This document shows, in pieces, positions 1 to 11,900 of a stretch of DNA of 64,000 nucleotides. The position numbers were made by a program, and so were the translations under genes. The notes under the pieces were generated by a model. That model saw only the letters and a list, made by a program, of their open reading frames with translations, ran no database searches and was not told where the DNA came from. Positions within the stretch are counted from its first letter, which is position 1, and the number at the start of each line of letters is the position of its first letter. Source of the DNA: Macrotis lagotis (lineage: Eukaryota > Chordata > Mammalia > Peramelemorphia > Peramelidae). The stretch is from assembly GCF_037893015.1 (NCBI RefSeq), contig NC_133665.1, positions 102,825,937 through 102,889,936 of the forward strand, read 5' to 3'.

Positions 1-1018
1 TCAGTTCATGCAAATCTCTCCAGGCTTCCCTGAATTCCCATCCCTCCTTGTTTCTAATAGAACAATAGTGTTCCATGACATACATATACCACAGTTTGCT
101 AAGCCATTCCCCAATCGAAGGACATTTACTTGATTTCCAATTCTTTGCCACCACAAATAGGGCTGCTATAAATATTTTTGTACAAGTGATGTTTTTACAC
201 TTTTTCATCATCTCTTCAGGATATAGACCCAGTAGTGGTATTGCTGGGCCAAAGGGTATGCACATTATTGTTGCCCTTTGGGCAAAGTTCCAAATTGCTC
301 TCCAGAAAGGTTGGATCAGTTCACAACTCCACCAACAGTGCATAAATGTCCCAGTTTTACCACATTCTCTCCAACATTGATCATTTTCCTTTTTTGTCAT
401 AGTGGCCAATCTGATAGCTGTGAGATGGTACCTGTTATTTTAATTTGCATTTCTCTAATCAATGATGATTTAGAGTATTTTTTCATATGTCTATAGTTAG
501 TTTCAATTTCTTCATCTGAGAACTGCCTGTTCATTTCCTTTGATCCTTTATCAATTGGGGAATGACTTGCATTCTTACAAATTTGACTCAGTTCTCTATA
601 TATTTTAGAAATGAATTCTTTATCAGAAACACTAATTGCTGGGGCGGCTAGGTGGCATAGTGAATAGAGCACCGGCCCTGGAGTTAGGAATACCTGAGTT
701 CAAATCCAGCCTCAGACACTTAATAATTACCTAGCTGTGTGTCCTTGGGCAAGCCACTTAACCCCATTGCCTTGCCAAAAAAAAAAAAACCAACCCAACA
801 AAAAAACACTAATTGCAAAAATTGTTTGCCAAATTGTTGCATTCCTTTTAATCTTGGTGGATTGGTTTTATTTTTGCAAAACCTTTTTAATTTAATTGAA
901 ATTATCCATTGTGCATTTTATATTGTTCTGTATCTTTCCTTTTTCATAAACTGCTCCCCTTTCCATAAATCTGACAGAGTTCTCCTAACTGGCTTATGTT
1001 ATCATCTTTTATGTTTAA
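1..1018 (-). mobile_element. L1 LINE, ORF2 C-terminal part (copy 1 of 3)
   Basis: On the minus strand the translation matches the end of L1 ORF2: the stretch 397-640 reads EMNRQFSDEEIETNYRHMKK, and positions 1-360 encode the terminal region before the 3' UTR, which lies left of the window. A SINE interrupts it at 641. Several stops and frame changes are present, so it cannot make protein. Family assignment rests on recall of the L1 C-terminal pattern (HMKK..SLIREMQIK). Confidence 0.85.
641..803 (+). mobile_element. tRNA-derived SINE (WSINE1-like), full length
   Basis: Complete head-to-tail copy ending in an A-rich tail. The target-site duplication AAACACTAATTGC is at 627-639 and 804-816, proving insertion into the older L1. 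Confidence 0.93.
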
Positions 1019-1439
1019 ATCTTTTTTTTAACATTTTAATTAAAGATTTTATTTACTTTGAATTTTACAATTTTTTTCCCAATCTTTCTTCTCTTCCACA
1101 CCCCCCACAGAAAGCAATTTGTCAGTCTTTAAATTGTTTCCATGTTGTATATTGATCCAAATTGAGTGTGATGAGAGAGAATTCATATCCTTGAAGAAGA
1201 AACATAAAGTATAAGCGATAACAAGATCAGACAATAAGATAGTTTTTTTCCCTAAATTAAAGGGAATAATCCTTGAACTTTGTTCAAACTCAATTCTTTC
1301 TCTAGATACAGATGGTATTCTCCATTACAGACAGCCCCAAATTGTTCCTGATTGTTGCACTGATAAAATAAGGGTGTCTATCAAGGTTAATCATCACTCT
1401 CATGTTGCTGGTTCTGCTCATCTCACTCAGCATCAGATG

Positions 1440-1472
<33 letters not shown>

Positions 1473-1938
1473 CACAACACAGTTTGGTAAGCCATTCCCC
1501 AGTTGAAGGACATTTACTTGATTTCCAATTCTTTGCCACCACAAACAGCGCTGCTATGAATATTTTTGTACAAGTGATGTTTTTATCCTTTTTCATCATC
1601 TTTTCAGGGTATAGACCCAGTATTGGTATTACACATTTTTGTTGTCCTTTGGGTGTAGTTCCAAATTTCTCTCCAGAAAGGTTGGATGAGTTCACAGCTC
1701 CACCAACCATGTAATAGTGTCCCAGATTTCCCACAACCCTTCCAAAAATGATCATTATCCTTTCTGGTCATATTGGCCAGTCTGAGAGGTGTGAGGTGGC
1801 ACCTCAGAGAAGCTTTGATTTGCATTTCTCTAATAAGTAATGATTTAGAGCAATTTTTCATATGACTACAGATTGATTTGATCTCATCTGTAAATTGCCT
1901 TTGCATATCCTTTGACCATTTGTCAACTGGTGAATGGC
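1019..1938 (-). mobile_element. L1 LINE 3' end (copy 2 of 3)
   Basis: The T run at 1021-1028 is the poly(A) tail of a minus-strand copy. It is followed by the marsupial L1 3' UTR (1030-1400) and ORF2 C-terminus (1480-1938; includes TGTLLHGWWSCELIQPFW). Part of the ORF2 end is replaced by a TA microsatellite. 5'-truncated and non-coding. Confidence 0.85.
1441..1475. repeat. (TA)n microsatellite
   Basis: Alternating TA run inside L1 copy 2. Confidence 0.9.
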
Positions 1939-3128
1939 TGTTTTTAAAATTAATTTTTATTAAAGATATTGAGTTTTACAATTTCCCCCCCTATCTTGCT
2001 TCCCCTCACAGAAAGCACTCTGTCAGTCTTTACTTTGTTTCCATGTTGTACCTTGATCCAAATTGGGTGTGATGAGAGAGAAATCATATCCTTAAAGAAG
2101 AGAAGTCTAAGAGGTGACAAGATCAGACAATATGTTTTTTTTCTAAATTAGAGGGAATAGTCCTTGAACTTTGTTCAAACTCCACAGCTCCTTATCTGGA
2201 TACAGCTGGCACTCTCCTTTGCAGACAGCCCAAAATTGTTCCCAATTGTTGCACTGATGGAATGAGCGAGTCCTTCAAGGTTGAACATCACTCTCATATT
2301 GCTGTTAGGGTGTACAGTGTTTTTCTGGTTCTGCTCATCTCACTCAGCATCAATTCATGCAAATCCCTCCAGGCTTCCCTGAAATCCCATCCCTCCTGGT
2401 TTCTAATAGAACAATAGTGTTCCATGACATAGATATACCACAGTTTGCTAAGCCATTCCCCAATTGAAGGACATTTACTTGATTTCCACTTCTTTGCCAC
2501 CACAAACAGGGCTGCTATGAATATTTTTGTACAAGTAATGTTTTTACCCTTTTTCATCATCTTTTCAGGGTATAGACCCAGTAGTGGTATTGCTGGGTCA
2601 AAGGGTATATGGCTTTTTTTTTAAATGACTCAGTTCTCTGTATATTTTAGAAATGAGTCCTTTGTCAGAAGCAGTTGTAAAGATTGTTTCCCAGTTTACT
2701 ACATTTTATGTCTAAATCTTATACCCATTTCATTCTTATTTTTGTAAAGTGTGTGAGATGTTGATCTATGCCAAGTTTCTGCCATATTCTTTTCCAGTTT
2801 TCCCAGAAGTTTTTGTTAAAAAGTGAGTTCTTTAAAATAAAATAGCTCAGGTATAAAAAAAAAAGTGAGTTCTTATCCCCAAAGATAGGAGTCTTTGGGT
2901 TTAGCAAACAGTAAATTACCGAGGACATTTACTACTGTTTCTTTTGTACCCATTCTAGTTCACTGATCCACTACTCTATTTCTTAGCCAATACCAAATGG
3001 TTTTGATGACTACTGCTTTATAATTTTAGCTCTGGTATGGCTAGGGCATCTTCTTTTGCATTTTTTCATTAATTCCTTTGATATTATTGACCTTTTGTTC
3101 CTGTGCATGGAAACACATAGACACATAA

Positions 3129-3148
3129 ACACACACACACACACACAA
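3129..3148. repeat. (CA)n microsatellite
   Basis: Short perfect CA run within the L1 copy. Confidence 0.85.
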
Positions 3149-4491
3149 ACAATAAAGTAATTTTTTTGGTATTTGAATAATTTAGGTAGAATTGTCATTT
3201 TTATTATATTAATTGGTCTCTCCATAAGCAATTGGTATTTATCCAATAATTTAGATCTGATTTTGTATGAAAAGTATTTTGTAATTGTTTTTCATATAAT
3301 TTCTGAGCTTGTCTTGGCAGATAGAATCCCAGGTATTTTATGTTGTCTACAATTACTTTAAATGGACTTTATCTCATGCTTCTGTGCTTTGTTGCTATTC
3401 TTGGTATTTGTTGCTGTTGACTTACATAGGTTTATTTTATATCTGCAACTTTGGTTAAGTTGCTAATTGTTTGAAATATAATTTCAATTGCTTTTCTAGG
3501 ATTCTCTAAGTAAACTATTAAATCATCTTTAAAAAGTGAGAGTTTTGTTTCCTCATTGCCTATTCTAATTCCTTTAACATCTTTTTCTTCTGTTACAAAG
3601 ATTACCAAAACCACAATATTAAATAATTGTGGTGATAATGGGCATCCTTATTTCACCCTTGATCTTATTGGGAATGCTTCTAGCTTATCCCTCTTACATA
3701 TATGCTTGATGATGGTTTTAGATGGATGCTGCTTATTGTTTTAAGGAAAGTTTCATTTATTCTTGTGCTCTCTAGTGTTTTTAATAAGAATGGGTGCTGT
3801 ATTTCGTCAAAAGCTTTTTTAATATCTATTGAGATAATCAAATGATTTCTATTAGCTTTGTTATTGATATAGTCAATTATGCTGATAGCTTTCCTAATAC
3901 TGAACCAGCTCTGAATTCCTGGTATATACCCTACCTGGTATAAATCCACTAACCTAGTGATAACTTGCAACTGTTATTGCATTGCTAATAATTTATTTAA
4001 AATTTTTGCATCAACATTCATTAGGGAAACTGGTTTATAATTTTGTCTATTTTGACTCTTCCTGTTTTAAGGTATTTACACCATATTGGTGTCATAGAAG
4101 GAATTTGGTAGAACTTCACCTATTTTTTCAAACATTTTATACAGAATTGAAATTAATTGTTCTTTAAGTGTTTGGTAGAATTCACTTGTGAATCCTTCTG
4201 GTCCTGGAGACTTTTTCTTAAGAGAGTTCATTGAAGGCTTTTCAATTTCTTTTTCAGAAATTGGGTTAAGTATTTAATTTTCTCTTCTGTCAATCTGGGT
4301 AATTTATATTTTTGTAAATATTCATCTATTTCACATAGATTGTCAAATTTATTGGCATATGGTTGAGTTGGATCAAACTCCAAAGTATTACTTTAATTTC
4401 CTCCTCACAGGTGGTAAATTCACTCTTTTCATTTTTGATACTGGTAACTTCTTTCTTTTTTAATCAAACTGACCAAAGGTTTATCTATTTT

Positions 4492-4652
4492 TTTTAGGGT
4501 GTTTTTTTTTTTTTTTGCAAGGCAATGGGGGTTAAGTGGCTTGCCCAAGGCTACACAGCTAGGTAATTATTAAGTGTCTGAGGCTGGATTTGAACTCAGG
4601 TACTCCGGACTCCAGGGCCGGTGCTCTATCCACTGCTCCACCTAGCCACCCC
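4492..4652 (-). mobile_element. WSINE1-like SINE
   Basis: Minus-strand copy flanked by AGGTTTATCTATTTT at 4477-4491 and 4653-4667; inserted into L1 copy 3. Confidence 0.93.
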
Positions 4653-5126
4653 AGGTTTATCTATTTTGTTGGTTTTTTCATAAAACCAACTTAGTTTTAT
4701 TTATTAGTTTAACAGTTTTCTTACTTTCAATTTTATTAATCTTTAATTTGTGGAATTTCTAATTTGATATTTAATTGAATATTTTTTTATTTGTTCTTTT
4801 TCTAGCTATTTTAGTTGCATACCCAATTTCTCTCTCTCTAATTTATTCATGTGAGCTTTTAGAAATAAAATTTTCTCTAATAACTTGTTTCCCACAAATT
4901 CTGGTATGTTATGTCATTGTTGTCATTGCCAAAGATTTGTTGCTTGATCCATTCGTTCTTTAAAATTAGGTTATTTAGTTTCCAATTAACTTTTAGTCTA
5001 CCTTTTCATGGCCTTTTATTACACGATTTTTATTGTGTCAGGATCTGAAATTGATACATTTAATATTTCTGCATTTGATTGTCATATCATTTTTGTTATA
5101 TTTTATGGCTCCTTAGTATTTCATTA

Positions 5127-5262
5127 CTTTTTTTTTGCAAGGTAATGGGGCTAAGTGACTTGCTAAGGTCATTCATACAGCTAGGTAATTATTAAGTGTC
5201 TGAGGTTGGTTTTGAACCAATTCCAGGGCTGGTGCTCTATCCACTGTGCCACCTAGCTGCCC
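5127..5262 (-). mobile_element. WSINE1-like SINE, diverged
   Basis: Starts with a T run and ends CACCTAGCTGCCC. Several differences from the other copies and a small internal deletion suggest an older insertion. Confidence 0.88.
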
Positions 5263-5860
5263 AATATATTTGCTTTGCTATCACTGTTCACCCCACAATA
5301 TTTTCCTTAATTTCCATGACACTGCCCCATTTCATTACCTTCTAACCCCAAAACTGAATTACTTAGGTCCAGCCTAAGTTAGACCTAGTTCAAAGTACCT
5401 ATGGTCAAGTCCTGTTTCTCACACATGGTAATCTTTGTAAGCACAGGCAAATCCTTTAACCTCTTAGTACTCCTGGGGAAGTCTTTATGAATCTGAGTTT
5501 CAGAAAATGTGCTGATTTGTTTTGGAAAAAAAAATTCCCAATGGCAAGCTCCTGACACTGAAAAATTATGATACTGTTAAAAAATACTGCATAAGTACAA
5601 AAAGATTGCTCTATTTGTGTAGATATTCCCTATATCTCAGGTTGTCACTTAGATGGACTTCAGCTTGATCCTTGCAACACTGAGCTAGGCTGGTCCTTGA
5701 AGACCTTGTCCAGCATTGATCTACTTTGAGTTTATAATCTGCCACCAGAGCCTCTGAAGACCCAAACATCTCTATGCTTCAAAGAGACTATTAAGTTGTA
5801 CTTTAGTGAAAATAGGAGTAGAATGATTATGAATTATCAACTAGATAATATAGTAGATAT
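5263..5860. other. no recognised feature
   Basis: AT-rich single-copy-looking sequence with no long open frame, repeat or motif that I can name. Confidence 0.5.
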
Positions 5861-6085
5861 AATACTGGGTCTGGAGTCAGATAAGGCCTGAGTTTAAATC
5901 TGATCTCAGATACTAGTTGTATGAAACCCTGGGCAAGTTAATTTGTTTGCCTCAGTTTCCTCATCTGTAAAATGGGGCTAATATCATCATCTTCTTGCCA
6001 AAGTTGATGTGAGGATCAAATGAAATAACTGTAAATTTAGCACAATGTCTGAAAGATATTAAGTATGATATTTATATTATCTAAT
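5861..6085 (+). mobile_element. MAR1/MIR-type core-SINE
   Basis: tRNA-like head (GAGTCAGATAAGGCCTGAGT) is followed by the core CTCAGTTTCCTCATCTGTAA and an LINE-like tail with AAAGATATTAAGTATGA. Diverged, hence old. Confidence 0.8.
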
Positions 6086-7185
6086 ATTATTGTTATATGC
6101 TTTCATAATTCTCTTAGCATTATGATTCTCCTGGAAGCAGTTCCCAAGCATCCTTCATGTGGAGAGACACCATCTATTTTCTAAAGTCCTTGATGTGGAG
6201 ATGTCATCTGAGATACTATTAGTTCATCACATTTCTTTAACATGATGTCTATCAAGCATTTTCTTACTCTGTGGAGTAGGAACACATGTAACCTCTTTTT
6301 ATACATGGAGAAACTGAGACTCAGAGAAGAGCATAGTGCTATGGAAAGAGCTAGCTGGTAGTGCTAGGAAATGAGTTCTCATCTGAGCTCCATACAGTTC
6401 TGCTAGTGTGACTTTGGTCACGTCCTGTTGCCATTGTGGTTGTTTTTCATCTATAACATAAATAACACGGTTGAATTACAAGACATCAGGATCCAAGACC
6501 ACCCCTCTCTTTCTACTACTAGGAGACACCTTGTTTTCAAGCTGTGCCCTGAGGGTACAGCCCAATCGTCTGAGCAATCTCTCTGAATGCATGCTACTAT
6601 AACTAAATCACAAAGCTGATGGTCCTTGAGCTCAGGCAAGCACCAAAAAGCCCTGCTATGATGGACTTTTTGACACCGGGCAACTTTGCCTCACTGTGTG
6701 TGTTGTCTCACCGCTGTTGATTTGTCTAGCCACAGTTACATAAATCAAGGTTTAGCCCCACTGCCTTAGGACTCTTCCTAGAGGAGAACCCCACACATAT
6801 CTCATTTTTCTCCCCCAATGGAATAAAGATTTTTGCTCTACAGCCTGCATGAGTTCTCTGATAATTTTAAGAGTTAACAGTGACCTCCGTGACTCTGGTC
6901 ATTTGTTACCAGAGTTGTCTTAGACGATACTGAAAGGACCCTTCCAGATTTTAAATCTAAGACCCCATGAATAAGAGGGAAAGATACCTGTCTAGGGTCA
7001 CATGGCTAGTATAGGATGTGAATCAGGTCTCCTGACCCCCAAGGGCAATGACTTTCTCAATGTAACTATGAACTGAGGTAGGTACTGAGTGTAAAGCCAC
7101 GTTGTGAAGCCATTGTAAGGGAAAAACCCACTAAAAATAACTACCCCTAAGTGCAATGAATGAGTTGTGCAGAGAGGGCAGTGAA
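6086..7185. other. mostly unique sequence, MIR trace, possible old LTR tail
   Basis: Near 6295-6335 an antisense MIR trace (GAGAAACTGAGACTCAGAGAA) is visible. At about 6820-6890 a polyadenylation signal AATAAAG followed by a T-rich stretch resembles the R/U5 of a solitary LTR, but I could not define both ends. No supported gene. Confidence 0.35.
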
Positions 7186-7960
7186 TCATCGGATGTGCGG
7201 ACGGTAGAGTGGCTGGGGGGCAAGGCACTCACGTCACCCTGTGCGCGGTCTCCACCAGGGGCGCGGGCGGAGCGTGAGAAGAGAATGGAGGAAGAAATGG
7301 CAGTCCCCCGGGCCCGTGCGAGTCAGCCAGTGGGGGAGGGGTGCGGCGAAGGCGGAGAGACGGAGAGCCGAAGGCCGCGGGAGGGGGAGGGGGCGCCCGA
7401 AGGCGGCTCCAGGGTCCCGCGCCTCTCCCCCTCCCCTTCGGCAGCCCCCAGCCAGGGAAGCAGGGGCCCAGCCCCCGGACGCTTCCTCCAGGCTTGGAGG
7501 GAAGGGTCGGTGCGGCACCACCGGAAGTCCGCGCGGATGGGCTTCCGGTGGGGCCCCTCCCCCACCCCGTGAGTCCTGGGGCTGGATCCGGAGGCGCCGG
7601 GACAAAGCAGGCCCGGGGGCTTCTGGGAGGAGCCACCCGCCCCGCCCCTCCGGGGGGGGAGCCAGGCGGGAGGCGCGGAGAGCAGGGGCCGTGCCGGGCG
7701 GAGACCCGGCGGGAGGAGGGTGGGCCGGGGCCGCAGGACAATGGAGTTTCACGCACGTTTGTGTATTCCAGGAAAGGGGGCAGTGCCACACAGCAGGGAG
7801 CGTGCCCGGCAGTCAGGAAGCCTCAGCTAGACCAGACGTTGTGGCATCCACCGGCCCCCAGCGCCCCCATTTCCCTGAGCGGCACTTTGCACATCTGTGA
7901 AAGGAGGGGGTTGGCCTAGAGCACTGGCAAGCCCCTGGTGGCTCCGTGTTCGGTGGGACA
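7186..7960 (+). promoter_or_regulatory. CpG island 1, likely promoter of ZNF unit A
   Basis: An abrupt change from AT-rich sequence to very G+C-rich, CpG-dense sequence between about 7190 and 7760, fading out by 7960. Long open frames on both strands here arise from low stop-codon frequency and have low-complexity G/R/P/A content, so I do not call them genes. The island lies about 6 kb upstream of the plus-strand KRAB-A exon at 13410, the usual arrangement for a KRAB-ZNF promoter. Direction is inferred from that context and from a plus-strand donor at 7569. Confidence 0.75.
7520..7574 (+). promoter_or_regulatory. inverted ETS-site pair and splice-donor-like GTGAGT
   Basis: ACCGGAAG at 7520-7527 and its exact reverse complement CTTCCGGT at 7542-7549 are spaced 14 bp apart. 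GTGAGT follows at 7569-7574. This fits a short non-coding first exon starting near the ETS pair and ending at 7568, but no transcript evidence is available. Confidence 0.45.
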
Positions 7961-9525
7961 CCGTAAGGTGCCCCCAACTAGAGAGGGTACACCGCAGGAG
8001 GAAAGGAAAGCAAGGCTTGAGTAAGTAGCAGCAGGGTCCAGCTCCTGCCAGTCTGGAGTCGGAGAGTTGGGGCTGGATCCTGCAGGCGGGAAGACGAGAC
8101 CCCTTGGCACTTCCCCCACACCAACAAGATGACAGTATTGCTTCATTCTGGATAGGATGGAAGGAACCGGGGGAGATTAGAGTCAAGGAAGCCAAAATGG
8201 TAGGTTTTCAAAGTAACCAAATGTTGCCTGGTAGTTCAAAGGTAAAATGGTAGAGGATCCCACAAGTTGAAGCTCTAACATTTTCAGTAATCCAGGCATT
8301 AGATGCGAAGAGCCAGCTAGTAGCAGAGCACAGTGCGTTGGGGCTCCCTGGCTAGCTGCTAGCGAGGAACTTTGAGTTCTTATTTTAAAAAATAAATCTC
8401 AGAGTTGAAAAGTTATCATCTAATCCTAACGCTGTCAAAAGCACAAATCTCTACAGTGTTCCTGAAAATGGGTAATCTGACAGTATTGGATAAAGATGGA
8501 TGAAAGTTAATACTTCAGAAGCTTTTCTATCAGAGAATTACCATAGATATTTGTTTTCACGGCAGACTAGTGTGTTTACGATATTCTTTCATGTCTCAGT
8601 AGATGACACATTATCTCCAAGGATAGCTCCTGGAATCTAAAGCTTAAGTCCTTGCTGAGAAAAGGCCAGCTGAAGTGAGGGCATTAGCTCCTAAGTAAGG
8701 ACAGTAACTAGTGAAGTAGCCCTAATATCTTGAGGCTTGGGTGTCTAGAGCAGGAGAAGAACCAATCTTGGAGGCAGGGATCCAACCTTTGAGGGAATAT
8801 CACTACTATTAGGGAGATCTTCCATTAATGATCCTGAAATTTCAACATCAGGAGACTTGTATCCTGAGACCTGTGAAGTCTGAAGATGTCCCTAAGAGCT
8901 CTATCAAAGGTGGCTGAGATGTGACAAAACACACAAAGGAAGAGGGCCTGTGTTGGTTGATGCTAAATTAGTTTCTGACCATTCTGCCAGGAGAGATTCA
9001 GACCTGGATGCAAGTGTTATTGTCCAAACAATAGAGAGGAAACTGGCTTGTTAAATGTTCCAGAGACGACTTGATGGATCAGAAAAGAGATCGAGATTGG
9101 AAAAGAAAACTTAATTATTTTGAAAACACTAGTCACCTTTTGATTACCCATTTCAGTCAAATATTCTACAATAATAATCATTTTTCAAATTTCAGAACTC
9201 CAAGGCTCCACAATTACTTCAGCATGGTGCTTCCTCTACTGATAAAGATCTCAGTCTTCCCAACTTAGTTGATGGCATTTTGTTGTATTCTGATCATCTC
9301 CCCAGGCTAGATGAATCCTCAACAAATCAACTAATTTCCAAGCTTTTAAATAAAATGCCACTCTTGACAGATGGTTGTGCCAGATACAGGGAAATAAAAT
9401 CTAGCTTGGACTCAGTCCCTGTCCCTAGAGATCTCACAGTAGTACATGGTTTGACAAGTCTAAACCCCAAAATATTTCGGTGTACACAGCCTAACATAAA
9501 AAGAGGATTCACTATAAAACCATGA
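7961..9525. other. no recognised feature
   Basis: Unique-looking sequence in the presumed first intron of unit A. No repeat or coding pattern that I can support. Confidence 0.5.
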
Positions 9526-10735
9526 ATTTATATTTCATTTTGTTTACTTTAAAAAACTACAAATACTACAATTTATTTTCAAAGTTATTCTTTCTTTCTA
9601 AAAATTCTATTATTCTCTACCTTGTACTTTTCAAATTTTTTCCCTCCTCACCCCATCCTGGAGATGGCTACCATTACACACAAATATGTATGTGTGTGTA
9701 TAATGTATATTATATATGGAAAACCATTCTATACATACTTCTATTTATCAGTTCTTTCTCTGGAGACAAATAGCATCTTTATATGTCCTTTGTAGTTGAT
9801 TTGAGTATAATACTCAAACTGATTTAGTCATTCAAAGTTGTTCTTAAGACAATATTGCTCTTACTGCATACTACATTCTCTTGGTTCTGTTCATTTCACT
9901 CTAAATTATTTCATGCAAGTGTTTCCATGTTCTAAAATCAATGAGCTCATCATTTCTTAAAACACAGTGGTATTAAATCACAATCATACCACAACTTAGT
10001 TAGCCAATCCCTAATTGATAGGTATTCCTGCAATTTCCTGTTCTTTGCCACTCAAAGAGAGCTGTAATATTTTAGGGCAAATAAGTTCTTTTCCTTTTTC
10101 CCTAAGCATCTTGAGAAAGACTTACTTTTGGTATTTCTGGATCAGAGGGTATAGGCAATTTAATAACTCTATGGCCATAATTTCAGATTGCTCTCCAAAA
10201 TGGTTGGATTAGTTCACAGTTCTACCATCAGTGAATTAGTGTCCCCATTTTTCCATATCCTCTCCAACAATTTTTTCCCCTTATAACATTTTGATAATCT
10301 GATAGATGTAAATTAAAATCTCACAGTTGTTTTAATTTTCATTTGTCAGTAATGATTTAGAACATTTTTATATGACTATAAATTGTTTTGGAAAACTGCC
10401 TGTTAATATCCTTTGACCTTTTTCTCAATTAGGGAATGATTTGAAGTCTTATAGATGTGACAAAATCCTTTAAATATCTGAGATATTTTGCTATCTGTTG
10501 AATTATCTATAAACTTCCCTCCAACTTTCTGTTTTCCTTTTGTTCTTGGCAACACTGGTTTTATTTGTACAAAAATTCAATTCAATTTAATCAAAATTAT
10601 TCACTTTATACCTTGCAATGCTCTCTTATTTATTCATAAACTGTTGACCTGTCCATAAGTCTGATAAATAATATGTTCCATGTTTTTCTAATTTTCTTGT
10701 GATGTCTCCTTTTATATCAACCTAGTAGTGTTTAT
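9526..10735 (-). mobile_element. old L1 LINE 3' portion
   Basis: Minus-strand 3' UTR (9530-9900) followed by a diverged ORF2 C-terminus: the same order of landmarks as at 1945-2600 (a TTCTTTGCCAC block at about 10042, GGTATAGGC at 10150, GGTTGGATTAGTTCACAG at 10203) but with far more differences. Older than the copies at the window start. Confidence 0.8.
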
Positions 10736-11200
10736 TAGAGTCTGCACAAGAGAAATGCTGCTGCTAACAAATCATCAGCAAAGTCTTCCTAAGGTGAATG
10801 GCATCTGAGAAGAACATTAAAGACTGGTCGGTTAGGGATGGAACAAATAGTGAGAAGGAGGAAATATGTTCCAGATAGTGGTAACAGCAGCCTTGAAATA
10901 GCCTTGGTCTTGAAGTTTGTACTTTTTGGGAAAGGGTCCTTGAAATTTTGCATTGCTGGCCAAGCCTTTGAGCATGGAAGGTTACCTCCAGGCTCCATTG
11001 AGAGCCAGAAGAATCTTAGTGGCCAAACTTATCAAAGAAGGCAACATTTTTTAAATGGCAAAAGAGTATTTAACTTCATGTATCCCTTTGATCTTTGAAA
11101 CATTTTATAGGCACATACTATGGAGTCATTAGGACTGATGTTTGGAATGCAAAAGAACAAAATAAAATAATTTCTTGCCCAGCAGGAAAATATATAATTT
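10736..11200. other. no recognised feature
   Basis: A frame open from 10838 to 11098 exists but has no family resemblance and no splice context. Possibly diverged L1-adjacent sequence. Confidence 0.4.
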
Positions 11201-11216
11201 TCTATTTATCTATCTA

Positions 11217-11278
<62 letters not shown>
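11201..11278. repeat. (ATCT)n tetranucleotide repeat
   Basis: About 15-18 nearly uninterrupted TATC/ATCT units, the most regular microsatellite in the window. Its translation (YLSIYLSIYLS) is an artefact. Confidence 0.95.
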
Positions 11279-11770
11279 CACACATATATACATTACGAGA
11301 TAGGAAAGGAGGAGAGAGGGAGATTATGAGAATACTCTAGGAATAATTGAGAGACAGTACATTAAGGATAGTGGTCAGGAAACACTTCATGGGGAAGGTG
11401 AGACCTGAGTTGGGTCTTTAAGGAAGAGAAAGATTCTAAAGGGCAAAGACAAAGAAATAATAACTGCCAGGCATTGTGAGAGTCTAAAAGTACAGAAGGA
11501 AGAAGGGACCAGATGGCAGAGTGTCTTGAGTAACAGGCACAAAAATCCAAAAAGAAGAATGCTTGAAAAGCAGAATTGATCAAATGGATGTACAAAAAAT
11601 TGATTAAGCTTGGAGAAGTCATGGATATAATTGTAAATAGTAGGGTAGGTGTCAGTACTATTTAATAAAAGGTAGAAGAAATTATTGCTAGGGCAATAAA
11701 AGAAGTGAGGGGGAGGGATTAAGGCCATACTATTTTGATAATTTAAATAATCTAGGTTGATTATCCATTT
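11279..11770. other. no recognised feature
   Basis: Purine-rich plus strand; the open frames on the minus strand are simply Phe/Leu/Ser-rich antisense of this bias. Confidence 0.4.
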
Positions 11771-11900
11771 ATATGATACTTTAAAGTTTGTAAAGTAGTT
11801 TACAATTATTTCATTTTATCCTAACAACCCTATTATCCCCATTTTACAGATGAGGAAACTAAAGCAGACAGAAGTAACATGAGTTCAAGTATCCTCCCTA
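11771..11900 (-). mobile_element. MAR1/MIR core-SINE fragment
   Basis: Antisense signature CCCCATTTTACAGATGAGGAAACT preceded by the ACTTTAAAGTTTGTAAAG tail motif (first motif spans 11837-11860). Confidence 0.75.

Larger units (their letters stand above)
1939..5126 (-). mobile_element. L1 LINE with 3' UTR and ORF2 reverse transcriptase (copy 3 of 3)
   Basis: The 3' UTR is at 1945-2340 and the ORF2 C-terminus at 2341-2615. There is a local deletion near 2610-2625, then ORF2 runs back through the reverse transcriptase domain. Visible RT motifs on the minus strand: [13 protein letters not shown]-like near 4160-4220, IISIDIKKAFDEIQHPF at about 3790-3840, and the catalytic box at 3522-3533, which reads FKDD instead of the usual FADD. 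Many frame breaks are present; a SINE lies at 4492. It is the longest L1 in the window but still lacks ORF1 and the 5' end. Confidence 0.85.

Noticed and set aside
7156-7919. Several overlapping long open frames on both strands (up to about 219 codons).
   Set aside because: They arise from CpG-rich composition with few stop codons; products are low-complexity G/R/P/A with no domain, and frames overlap on both strands.
11160-11340. Frame with repeated YLSI units.
   Set aside because: Translation of the ATCT microsatellite.
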